A stretch of DNA of 7,980 nt from Spirochaeta sp. UBA2779. GTDB taxonomy: Bacteria; Spirochaetota; Spirochaetia; DSM-2461. The stretch lies in NCBI GenBank assembly GCA_002352375.1, contig DEIH01000260.1, positions 10,925 through 18,904 on the forward strand, given 5' to 3'. Position numbers and translations under genes: made by a program. A model generated the notes under the pieces. It was not told the DNA's origin. It made no database searches and was given only the letters and a program-made list of their open reading frames with translations. Shown here piece by piece: positions 1 through 6,329 of this stretch. Positions within the stretch are counted from its first letter, which is position 1, and each line of letters begins with the position of its first letter.

Positions 1-1086
1 CAGGGGGGGCTGGGGAATTTCTCTGCTGATAATCTCCGTAAGGCTCTTGCCGGGAAGAATGTCGCTTTAAATCCTTTTATGCAGGAGTCCTATGAAGGTT
101 TTACCGGAGGGGCTGCACCGGGGGATCTTGAAACCATGCTCCAGCTTTTGTATCTGAATCAGACGGCTCCCAGACGGGATGTTTCTGCCTGGAATTCCCT
201 GATGTTTCGAACCGGGGAAGCTCTGAAGAATCGGGATTCTTCTCCGATGGTTCTCTACAGCGATTTGCTCTGGGAAACCCTGTACGATGATCATTTTCGA
301 AGCCGTCCCCTTACTCAGGAGAAGCTTTCTGAGGTAAATCTCGATAAGGCTCTGGATATTTTCTCCGATCGATTTTCCGATGCTTCGGATTTCACCTATA
401 TTTTTGTGGGTGACTTCGATCCTCAAGAGTTAAGGCCCATGGTGGAGCGCTGGATCGGCGGATTGCCGGCAGGTAAAAGCGGGGAGGAGTGGATAGACCG
501 GGGAATGAGAAACTTCAAGGGTGTGAAAGATGTTTCCCTGAATGCTGGGACCGAGCCCTTGAGTGTGGTTACCCAGGTGTGGACCGGAGATTGGGATGGC
601 AGTTTCACCGAGCGATACCGGCTTCAGTCTTTGGCATCGGCACTTCAGATGCAATTTACCAAGTCTATCAGGGAAGCCTCCGGCGGAAGCTATTCGGTGG
701 GAGTCTACCCCCAGCTGAATGTGGCTCCGGTGAGTGACTACCGTTTTATCATCCGTTTTTCCTGTGCCCCGAACCGTGTTGATGAGCTTACATCTCAGAT
801 TAAGTCTCTGATTGATGATTGGCGGGAAGCGCCGCCTGAGGCAAAATACGCCGCAGATGTCACGGCATCCCAGCAACGGGGTTTGTCGGAGAATCTGGAA
901 CGGAACAACTGGTGGCTGGGCCAGATTTCCTTTGCAGTATCCACAGAAATCAATCCTGATGAGATGTTGGAACGCAGGGCATTGTATGACACACTCACCC
1001 CCGAGCTGCTGAGTGAAACAGCCCGGCGTTATCTTAAGGATGAGAATTATGTCCAGGCGGTGCTGTACCCTGATGAAGCAGAGTAA
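1..1086 (+). CDS. M16 family zinc metallopeptidase (PqqL/insulinase-like), C-terminal part; 5' end outside window
   Basis: The reading frame is open from base 1, so the ATG at 79 is internal and the gene begins upstream; 361 codons are visible before the TAA. PqqL-type M16 peptidases are usually around 900 residues, so this is roughly the last 40 percent. The first visible residues (GGLGNFS, then ESYEGFTGGAAPGDLETMLQLLYL at about residues 29-52) resemble the third, non-catalytic M16 domain. The following stretch (YIFVGDFDPQELRPMVERWIGGLP) and IREASGGSYSVGVYP resemble the fourth, M16_C-like domain, ending with a typical YLKDENYVQAVLYP tail. The zinc-binding HxxEH motif belongs to the missing N-terminal half, so catalytic competence cannot be judged. 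Family members degrade peptides in the periplasm or at the envelope; a signal peptide cannot be checked here. The downstream gene starts 9 bases after the stop, suggesting co-transcription. The family call is secure; the PqqL subtype is inference. Confidence 0.88.
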   Translation, partial: QGGLGNFSADNLRKALAGKNVALNPFMQESYEGFTGGAAPGDLETMLQLLYLNQTAPRRDVSAWNSLMFRTGEALKNRDSSPMVLYSDLLWETLYDDHFRSRPLTQEKLSEVNLDKALDIFSDRFSDASDFTYIFVGDFDPQELRPMVERWIGGLPAGKSGEEWIDRGMRNFKGVKDVSLNAGTEPLSVVTQVWTGDWDGSFTERYRLQSLASALQMQFTKSIREASGGSYSVGVYPQLNVAPVSDYRFIIRFSCAPNRVDELTSQIKSLIDDWREAPPEAKYAADVTASQQRGLSENLERNNWWLGQISFAVSTEINPDEMLERRALYDTLTPELLSETARRYLKDENYVQAVLYPDEAE

Positions 1087-1095
1087 AGGAATAAC

Positions 1096-1827
1096 ATGAG
1101 CCAAAATTTCGAAGAGATTGACTTTCAATACACCCCCATCGGAGAGGTAATACTCCAGCGCCGCAGAATGCTTGAACTGGGCGGCCTGGATGTATTCGAG
1201 GTGAAGCTTAACGATGAGTTTCTGATGTCCAGCCTCTTTACCGTTGGGGAGGTGGCTCTCTCTGAGATAGGTCTTGATGCCCTCGGGTTAACAGACCGTT
1301 CGGCGGATATAGTGGTAGGCGGTCTGGGGCTGGGTTATACCGCTGAGATGGCTCTGGAACATCCGGCTACGGGGTCTCTTCTGGTGGTGGAGTTTCTCCA
1401 GCCGGTGATTGACTGGCACCGAAAGGGTCTGGTTCCTATCGGATCGAGAATCGCGGACGACCCCCGCAGCCGTATCTCTCAGGGTGACTTTTTTTCAACG
1501 GCCATGAACCCCCGCCGGGGTTTCGATCCTGAAAGTCCCGGAAGACGTTTTGATGCCATTTTACTGGATGTAGACCATTCCCCGGTGCGGCATCTGGAAG
1601 GGTTCCGGGGAGGCTTCTACGAGCCCGATGGTTTGCGCCTGATGGCGCAGAACCTTAAGACCGGGGGTGTCTTCGGGTTGTGGTCCGACGATCCCCCGGA
1701 GGATGAGTTTCTCGAGATAATGGACGAGGTGTTCGACGAGGTGTGGGGGGAGCTGGTAACGTTTCCCAACCCACTGGTAGAACGGGAAGAGTCCAACTCG
1801 GTTTACATCGGGAAGATGAACGGGTAA
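1096..1827 (+). CDS. Spermidine-synthase-fold / SAM-binding protein of unknown function
   Basis: This 243-residue cytoplasmic-looking protein has a Rossmann methyltransferase-like core of the spermidine synthase superfamily. Visible motifs are a glycine-rich loop GGLGLGYTA (about residues 75-83), an acidic end of beta-2 in VVEFLQPVIDWHR (E99), GDFF (130-133) and LLDVDHSP (156-163), followed by a conserved-looking LWSDDPPEDEFL and TFPNPL. Such proteins are often labelled spermidine synthase. However, the GGGDGG loop of true aminopropyltransferases is GGLGLG here, and the catalytic DSTDP block reads DVDHSP, with a His where I would place the second Asp. The N-terminal beta domain is also short. 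I therefore infer that it binds SAM or a related nucleotide but is probably not a genuine polyamine synthase. The start follows AAAGGA with good spacing and lies 9 bases after the peptidase stop, so the two genes are likely co-transcribed. Confidence 0.8.
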   Translation: MSQNFEEIDFQYTPIGEVILQRRRMLELGGLDVFEVKLNDEFLMSSLFTVGEVALSEIGLDALGLTDRSADIVVGGLGLGYTAEMALEHPATGSLLVVEFLQPVIDWHRKGLVPIGSRIADDPRSRISQGDFFSTAMNPRRGFDPESPGRRFDAILLDVDHSPVRHLEGFRGGFYEPDGLRLMAQNLKTGGVFGLWSDDPPEDEFLEIMDEVFDEVWGELVTFPNPLVEREESNSVYIGKMNG

Positions 1828-1854
1828 TCCCGGCAGACAGCCTGGATTCGATTA

Positions 1855-2817
1855 TCAGGTGCCGAGAACCAGTATCACGATGTAGGCGGTAATCGCCGTC
1901 AGTAAAACAAGACCCTCCCAGCGGTTAACCTTTTTGCCGCTGAGCATCATCGGGAACATCAGTGCTGTAATTCCTATCAGCCACCAGATGTCCCGGGACA
2001 TGATTTCCCCGGGAACCGGCAGCGGGCTGAAAACAGCTGCAGTACCCAATATGGCCAGCAGGTTGAAGATACTGGATCCTACAACATTGCCCACGGCCAG
2101 GTCGCTCTGGCCCCGTAATGCAGCCACTACCGATGTAACGAGCTCCGGGGCGCTGGTGCCCACAGCCACAATGGTAAGACCGATAATGGTTTCTGAAATT
2201 CCCAGTCCGCCGGCGACTCCCACTGCTCCTTTCACCAGGGTATTGGCTCCCAGGGCCAGTAGGCTTCCCCCGAGGATTACTGCCAGTATGTTGAGTACTC
2301 CGGCTGCAGCGCCGTTTCGGCTGAATGAAGCAGTGGGCAGTTTTTCACCTTCGGCTGTTTCAACAACACCCCGGCGTCCGAGCCAGACCGCATAGGCCAT
2401 GAAGGCAACCATCACTCCAAAAAGAAAGACTCCCTCTACCCGGTCGATAAATCCATCCCGGGCCAGAAGGTAGAACTGCAGGGTGGCCAGCATCAGTACC
2501 GGCCATTCGAAACGTATTGTATTTCCCTGTATACGAAGAGGGCGGAACAGGGCTGTTAAGCCGAGAACCATACCGATATTCAGCAGGTTGGATCCAACCA
2601 CATTACCGATGGCCAGTCCCGGGTTCCCTGAAAGGGAGGCCTTTACCGATACCATCAGCTCGGGCATGGACGTTCCTGCGGCAACAATAGTCAGGCCGAT
2701 TACAGCCGGGGACATCCTTGCCAGAAGGGCAATTCCGCTGGCTCCTCTTACAAGGGCCTCAGCACCGGCAATCAGGGCTGTGAGTCCGATGAGTATGAGA
2801 AGCCAGTTAATCAGCAT
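1855..2817 (-). CDS. Sodium/calcium exchanger, CaCA family (YrbG-like)
   Basis: This is a 320-residue, highly hydrophobic inner-membrane protein with the internal duplication that defines the CaCA superfamily. The alpha-1 repeat is GTSMPEL (48-54) with GNVVGSN (71-77); the alpha-2 repeat is GTSAPEL (220-226) with GNVVGSS (243-249). The Glu in each GTSxPEL and the Asn/Ser residues in each GNVVGS motif form the cation site in characterised family members. About ten membrane segments are expected, split by a polar loop around residues 147-170 (RRGVVETAEGEKL). Length is normal for bacterial YrbG-type proteins. It probably exchanges Ca2+ against Na+ or H+; the coupling ion cannot be read from sequence. 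Translation starts after a GGGGGA element. The gene lies 36 bases downstream of the dehydrogenase on the same strand and is convergent with the spermidine-synthase-like gene, 27 bases apart. A metabolic link to the sugar module is doubtful. Confidence 0.93.
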   Translation of the reverse strand: MLINWLLILIGLTALIAGAEALVRGASGIALLARMSPAVIGLTIVAAGTSMPELMVSVKASLSGNPGLAIGNVVGSNLLNIGMVLGLTALFRPLRIQGNTIRFEWPVLMLATLQFYLLARDGFIDRVEGVFLFGVMVAFMAYAVWLGRRGVVETAEGEKLPTASFSRNGAAAGVLNILAVILGGSLLALGANTLVKGAVGVAGGLGISETIIGLTIVAVGTSAPELVTSVVAALRGQSDLAVGNVVGSSIFNLLAILGTAAVFSPLPVPGEIMSRDIWWLIGITALMFPMMLSGKKVNRWEGLVLLTAITAYIVILVLGT

Positions 2818-2853
2818 AAGAAGCTATCCCCCGGGGAGTGTGGATGGGATACT

Positions 2854-3822
2854 CTACCTTACATCATTAACAGGATATATCGGTTTTCCACCCTTCAATA
2901 CAGAGAGAACATTTTGAGCCACCTTAGTTTTTAATTCAACTATGGATTCTTCCGAGTACCAGCCTGCATGATCGGTAAGAGTAATGTTCTCCAGGCTTCT
3001 TAAGAGACTGTTTTCTGCTAATGGCTCAGCATTAAATACATCGATGCCAGCGGCGGCTATCTGACCGCTATTTAGTGCTTGATAGAGAGCCTTCTCATCA
3101 ATCAGCGGTCCTCTTGATGTGTTTACCAGGATACAGTTCTCTTTCATCTCAGCAAATTCTTTTTCGCCGATCATTCCCTGGGTTTCTTTTGTGAGGGGTG
3201 CATGAATGGAGATGAAATCCGCCTGCTCCAATACCTCGTCCAGTTTTGCGGGAGTCCCCCCGGCTTTTTTAATTTCAGAGGCCGGGACATAGGGATCAAA
3301 TATCAGCACTTTTTTCAGTCCGAAACCGGAGATTTTACGAAACAGCACTCTGGCGATGGCACCGAATCCGATGAGACCGAGGGTTTTTCCGGCGATGCGG
3401 AATGCCGGCCAGTCTTTGTGGAGGTTCCATTTCCCCTTACGGATGTTCCGGTCTTTGTAGGCAATTTTTCTAACGCTGCTTAGCAGCAGTGCCAGGGCGT
3501 GGTCTGAAACATCTTCCAAGGAATAGTCGGGAACCCGGGCCACCCAGATTTTCTTTGCCGTGGCTGCATCAACATCTACATTATCGTAGCCGACTCCATA
3601 ACGGACAATCACCTGACATTTTTCCATAGAGCCGATAATGTCCTTTGTCAGGGGGAAGAGATTCACCATAACAGCATCAGCATCTTTGAGGGTTGTTTCG
3701 GCCTCTTCCACATTGGTGAAATTATGGACTTCAACAGAGATCCCCAGTTCTGAAAGAACTTCGTTTTCTTCCTTGTAGTTTCCGTAGCGATCGTCGGTTA
3801 CAACGACTTTAAACTGTTTCAT
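2854..3822 (-). CDS. D-isomer-specific 2-hydroxyacid dehydrogenase, CtBP-like group
   Basis: This 322-residue cytoplasmic NAD-dependent dehydrogenase should interconvert a D-2-hydroxyacid and its 2-oxoacid. The substrate domain contains VRYGVGYDNVDVDAA (about 73-87). The nucleotide fold begins at LGLIGFGAIA (148-157), with Ala in the third Gly position, and beta-2 ends in an Asp (LIFDPY, D176), which favours NAD over NADP. Catalytic residues are visible: R237 in NTSRGPL, E266 in DVFNAEPL, and H285 in LTDHAGWYSEES. The HxGWYSEES signature and the PDYSLEDVSDHA segment (98-109) place it near the C-terminal-binding-protein / phosphoglycerate-dehydrogenase-like group. The frame is open upstream to an ATG at 3927, but I choose the ATG at 3822: it has GGAG six bases ahead, gives normal family length, and leaves the operator at 3891-3902 non-coding. 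It is divergent from the LacI-type gene and may continue into the exchanger. The substrate is unknown. Confidence 0.92.
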   Translation of the reverse strand: MKQFKVVVTDDRYGNYKEENEVLSELGISVEVHNFTNVEEAETTLKDADAVMVNLFPLTKDIIGSMEKCQVIVRYGVGYDNVDVDAATAKKIWVARVPDYSLEDVSDHALALLLSSVRKIAYKDRNIRKGKWNLHKDWPAFRIAGKTLGLIGFGAIARVLFRKISGFGLKKVLIFDPYVPASEIKKAGGTPAKLDEVLEQADFISIHAPLTKETQGMIGEKEFAEMKENCILVNTSRGPLIDEKALYQALNSGQIAAAGIDVFNAEPLAENSLLRSLENITLTDHAGWYSEESIVELKTKVAQNVLSVLKGGKPIYPVNDVR

Positions 3823-3828
3823 TGATAT

Positions 3829-3832
3829 CTCC
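3829..3832 (-). promoter_or_regulatory. Ribosome binding site fixing the dehydrogenase start
   Basis: On the minus strand GGAG is followed by six bases (ATATCA) and then the ATG at 3822. It supports this start over the longer open frame that begins at 3927, whose extra 35 residues would be translated from promoter and operator DNA. Confidence 0.75.
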
Positions 3833-3890
3833 GGTTCAGGTTGAATGGTGTTTATTGTGCCTCTGAATGTTTGAACAATCAACAGATGAT

Positions 3891-3902
3891 GAAATCGATT
3901 TC
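3891..3902. promoter_or_regulatory. Putative LacI-family operator O1 (dehydrogenase side)
   Basis: This is the perfect 12-bp palindrome GAAATCGATTTC, repeated exactly at 3984-3995. With one extra T on each side the two copies share 14 identical bases. The even-length palindrome with a central CG is the classic form of LacI/PurR-type operators, where hinge-helix leucines insert at the central CpG step. It lies just downstream of the candidate -10 of the minus-strand dehydrogenase promoter, where binding would block initiation. The neighbouring LacI-type regulator is the obvious candidate ligand; that pairing is inference. Confidence 0.75.
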
Positions 3903-3905
3903 TCG

Positions 3906-3933
3906 AAAATAGATAAAATATCTCCACAGAGAA
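3906..3933 (-). promoter_or_regulatory. Candidate promoter of the dehydrogenase gene
   Basis: Reading the minus strand, TTCTCT (3933-3928) and TATTTT (3911-3906) are separated by 16 bases. The -10 matches four of six consensus positions and the -35 only about three, so this is a weak or activator-dependent promoter at best. Its main support is position: the expected start point falls inside the palindrome at 3891-3902, mirroring the arrangement on the other side. The -35 overlaps the left arm of the inverted repeat at 3929-3953. Confidence 0.35.
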
Positions 3934-3953
3934 GCGGATTTGTGTTGCTTCTC
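3929..3953. repeat. 7-11-7 inverted repeat midway between the two operators
   Basis: GAGAAGC (3929-3935) and GCTTCTC (3947-3953) are perfect inverted arms around an 11-base spacer. Its centre, 3941, is within about 2 bp of the midpoint of the two palindromic operators (about 3943). It lies directly upstream of the TTGACA -35 of the regulator promoter and overlaps the weak -35 on the opposite strand. This is a position where a dimeric activator or a second regulator could act on both promoters. A chance short repeat remains possible, and no T-tract follows it, so it is not a terminator. Confidence 0.45.
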
Positions 3954-3954
3954 A

Positions 3955-3983
3955 TTGACAGGATCTGTTTTATTACTCATTGT
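3955..3983 (+). promoter_or_regulatory. Promoter of the LacI-type regulator operon
   Basis: A perfect -35 hexamer TTGACA (3955-3960) is followed by 17 bases and CATTGT (3978-3983), which matches three of six -10 positions. Transcription would begin near 3990, within the palindrome at 3984-3995, leaving a leader of about 29 bases before the ATG at 4019. The strong -35 with a poor -10 and an operator over the start point fits a repressible promoter. The -35 is solid; the exact -10 is uncertain. Confidence 0.5.
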
Positions 3984-3995
3984 GAAATCGATTTC
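3984..3995. promoter_or_regulatory. Putative LacI-family operator O2 (regulator side)
   Basis: This is the second exact copy of GAAATCGATTTC, 93 bp from the first (about nine helical turns), and abuts the candidate -10 of the plus-strand promoter. Binding here would block transcription of the regulator and the oxidoreductase, aminotransferase and SDR genes behind it, giving autoregulation. I saw no other full copy in the window. Confidence 0.78.
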
Positions 3996-4018
3996 TTGTA
4001 AAGAATGGTACGATTTAA

Positions 4019-5050
4019 ATGAAAACCACAACAATATCAGATATTGCCCTTCTGTCTGGAGTCTCTAAAAGCACTGTTTCCCGTGTATTAACGGGAAATT
4101 CTTTCGTTGATGAATCCAAAAAAATAAAAATACTTAAGGCTATTGAGGATACCGGGTATATCCCTAATACAGCCGCTCAGAGTCTGCGGGGAAGGAGTAC
4201 GAAATCTATTGGTGTTATTCTGAATCTGGATCCTGATTATCATTTTTCCGATTTTGTTTCGATGGAGACTCTTAGGGGCATCAGCTCCTCGGCCCAGATG
4301 CTTGGTTATAGAGTCTCCGTTATTATTGAACCCTGTAACCAGGCGCTGCCGAAAATCTTGAGGGAACAAAGCGTAGACGGTATCATTGTTATGGGCCTGA
4401 AGGAAAAGGAAGAAGCCCTGTTCTCCCTGGCAAAAACGGATAACTCAGAATCTCCTCATGTACCCATTGTTCTGCTGAACTATTCCGAAGAGTACAAATC
4501 ATTCCCCTCGGTGTCTTTCGATAATGAAGAAAATGCCTATAACTTCACCCGGTATATCCTTTCCATGGGGCATCAGGATATCGGTTTGATAGACAGCTCC
4601 AAAGATGTTCTGGCGGTATCAAACCGTAAGCATGGAATTCTCAGAGCTTTCGAAGAGTCGGGAATTGTTTTCCGTTCTGAATGGTATTTTGAATATACAA
4701 ACATCAATAAAATGGAGGCCGGTAGAAAGGTGGCAATAAACTTCTTGCAGCTTGAGAAGAAGCCTTCGGTTGTTATCGCTTCGGAGGATGATATCGCCCT
4801 ATCCTTTATTGCTGCTGTCAGTTCCTCAGGTCTTAAGGTTCCCGATGATATCAGCGTTGTGGGTGTTGATAACATCCCCATGTCTCAATACTCAAATCCC
4901 CCTTTAACAACCGAAAAAGTGGAAGGGTACCGAAGGGGAGTAATGGCTTTTAAAATGCTGAAATCCCTCCTTGATGGTGAGGATCTGAAAGAGAAGCACT
5001 TAAAAATCCGTTCAGTGATTGTTGAGCGGAATTCGTTGAAGAAAATATAA
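4019..5050 (+). CDS. LacI-family transcriptional regulator
   Basis: This is a 343-residue cytoplasmic DNA-binding protein. The N-terminal helix-turn-helix is residues 5-24 (TISDIALLSGVSKSTVSRVL). It is followed by a hinge helix NTAAQSLRGR (50-59), whose Leu at 56 matches the residue that intercalates at the operator centre in LacI and PurR. A periplasmic-binding-protein-like ligand domain follows from about residue 62 (KSIGVILNLDPDY), including VDGIIVMG, SFDNEENAYNFTRYILSMGH and DDISVVGVDNIPMSQYSNPPLTT. The chain ends soon after VERNSLKKI, with no room for a LacI-type tetramerisation helix, so I expect a dimer. An in-frame TAA directly precedes the ATG, fixing the start, although no good Shine-Dalgarno is visible. 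It is first in a tight operon and divergent from the dehydrogenase, and two palindromic sites flank the promoters. The ligand is probably a sugar or sugar derivative; repressor action is inferred. Confidence 0.95.
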   Translation: MKTTTISDIALLSGVSKSTVSRVLTGNSFVDESKKIKILKAIEDTGYIPNTAAQSLRGRSTKSIGVILNLDPDYHFSDFVSMETLRGISSSAQMLGYRVSVIIEPCNQALPKILREQSVDGIIVMGLKEKEEALFSLAKTDNSESPHVPIVLLNYSEEYKSFPSVSFDNEENAYNFTRYILSMGHQDIGLIDSSKDVLAVSNRKHGILRAFEESGIVFRSEWYFEYTNINKMEAGRKVAINFLQLEKKPSVVIASEDDIALSFIAAVSSSGLKVPDDISVVGVDNIPMSQYSNPPLTTEKVEGYRRGVMAFKMLKSLLDGEDLKEKHLKIRSVIVERNSLKKI

Positions 5051-5065
5051 TAAATTGGAGATTAT

Positions 5066-6307
5066 ATGACTGATAAAATTGACATGACTATCGTCGGTGG
5101 AGGAATGATTACCAACGACCTGATTCTACCTTCTATCTATCATCTGCAGAGGACAGGAATCGTTGGAGATATCAATATCTGCGCTTTGAATACCCCCCCG
5201 CTGAAGGCCCTTCGGGATAATGCTGAAATTGAAGAAGCGTTTTCCGGGCAGAGTTTCACCCCACATCCTTCATTTGAAGCTGATGAAAAAGAAAACTACC
5301 CGGATCTTTTCAAAAAAGTACTTGCCGGGATGAAACCCAGGCAGGGGGTGGTTGTAGCCATGCCCGACCAGCTTCACTTCATGGTGGTTATGGAAGCCTT
5401 AAATGCCAACCAGCATGTCCTTTCGGTTAAGCCTCTGGTTCTGAAGTTCGAACAGGCTGAAGAGATAAAAAATCTGGCCCATTCCAAAGGTCTCTTTGTA
5501 GGCGTGGAATACCACAAGAGATTCGACCGCCGTTCTCTTGAGGCCCGAAAGCGATACCGGGATGGTCAATTCGGGGAATTTAAAATGGGAGAGGCCAAAC
5601 TGATCGAACCCTATCTTTACAGGCACTCAAACTTTCAGAACTGGTTCACAACAGACAAAACAGACCCTTTCACCTACATCGGCTGTCATTATGTCGATCT
5701 GGTGTATTTTATTACCGGACTCAAACCGGTGGAAATATCAGTGGCCGGTATTAAAGATAAGTTTCCCAATGGTAACGAAGGCTACATGTGGGCCAACGGC
5801 AGAGTCCGGTTTGAAAACGGTGCAATAATGTCCATCATCAATGGTCTGGGTTATCCGGACGACGGAGCGGGAAGTAACGATCAGGGAATGGTGATGTATT
5901 GTGAAGGCAGGGACCGTGGAGGTCTTATTAAACACAACGATCAGTTTCGGGGGGTCTCCCACAGCTATCTGGATGAAATCGGTGTTGCCGGAAGCCGGTT
6001 CAATTTTATCAATCCGGACTTCTACCGTCTGATACCCTGGGAAGGAGATGGGTATAAGCCCGTGGGCTACGGATATGATTCTGTGTCGGCAAACATCAGC
6101 TCAATGGCAAAGATTGAAAATCTGGAAGGTGCTGAAAGCCTTGCAGTACGTCAGAAGGAAATTGAGAGCATCAATGAGAAGGGCATTATAGCAACTCCTG
6201 CAAACAGTTCTATTAACGAACTGGTGGTGGAAGCGACGCGGAAGTCCATTAAGAGTGACGGTTTGCCGGTAAAAATAATTTACGGCGAAAATCCCCATAT
6301 TCAATAA
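5066..6307 (+). CDS. Gfo/Idh/MocA-family NAD(P)-dependent oxidoreductase
   Basis: This 413-residue cytoplasmic enzyme probably oxidises or reduces a sugar, cyclitol or derivative. The N-terminal Rossmann fold starts at MTIVGGGMITNDLILP (7-22). The cofactor-side motif usually read as EKP is SVKPL here, with the likely catalytic Lys at 122 and Val in place of the Glu. VGVEYHKRFD (145-154) and GCHYVDLVYFITG (206-218), with H208 and D211, match the conserved central and C-terminal-domain motifs of the family. The C-terminal half is longer than in many members (typical lengths are 330-400). The start follows TTGGAG after a 15-base gap from the regulator stop, so it is co-transcribed with its presumed repressor; the aminotransferase follows 22 bases on. 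In biosynthetic clusters such enzymes make keto-sugars that a neighbouring aminotransferase aminates, but here regulation suggests catabolism. The substrate cannot be stated. Confidence 0.92.
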   Translation: MTDKIDMTIVGGGMITNDLILPSIYHLQRTGIVGDINICALNTPPLKALRDNAEIEEAFSGQSFTPHPSFEADEKENYPDLFKKVLAGMKPRQGVVVAMPDQLHFMVVMEALNANQHVLSVKPLVLKFEQAEEIKNLAHSKGLFVGVEYHKRFDRRSLEARKRYRDGQFGEFKMGEAKLIEPYLYRHSNFQNWFTTDKTDPFTYIGCHYVDLVYFITGLKPVEISVAGIKDKFPNGNEGYMWANGRVRFENGAIMSIINGLGYPDDGAGSNDQGMVMYCEGRDRGGLIKHNDQFRGVSHSYLDEIGVAGSRFNFINPDFYRLIPWEGDGYKPVGYGYDSVSANISSMAKIENLEGAESLAVRQKEIESINEKGIIATPANSSINELVVEATRKSIKSDGLPVKIIYGENPHIQ

Positions 6308-6329
6308 AAGATTAAAACAGGAGAAAAAA

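Noticed and set aside
79..1086. A complete small M16 protein starting at the ATG at 79
   Set aside because: The frame is open to base 1 with recognisable M16 sequence before the ATG, and no ribosome site precedes it; it is an internal methionine of a gene cut by the window.
430..1128. A 232-codon open frame on the minus strand
   Set aside because: It lies antisense to the well-supported M16 peptidase, shows no recognisable domain and is rich in Cys, His and Arg, as expected of a shadow frame.
1821..1854. A terminator between the convergent genes
   Set aside because: Only a 4-bp CGGG/CCCG stem and an imperfect GGC/GCC pairing are visible, and no T-tract follows on either strand.
1934..2917. 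Two plus-strand open frames (1934-2395 and 2483-2917)
   Set aside because: Both are antisense to the exchanger; their low-complexity Ser/Pro/Thr/Ala composition mirrors the hydrophobic codons on the real strand.
3823..3927. A 35-residue N-terminal extension of the dehydrogenase
   Set aside because: It has no ribosome site, would be encoded by promoter and operator DNA, and the ATG at 3822 has GGAG at good spacing and gives normal family length.
3981..3997. A CRP site (TGTGA half-site at 3981-3985)
   Set aside because: Only one half resembles TGTGA-N6-TCACA; the other half reads TTTCT. The perfect LacI-type palindrome explains the sequence better.
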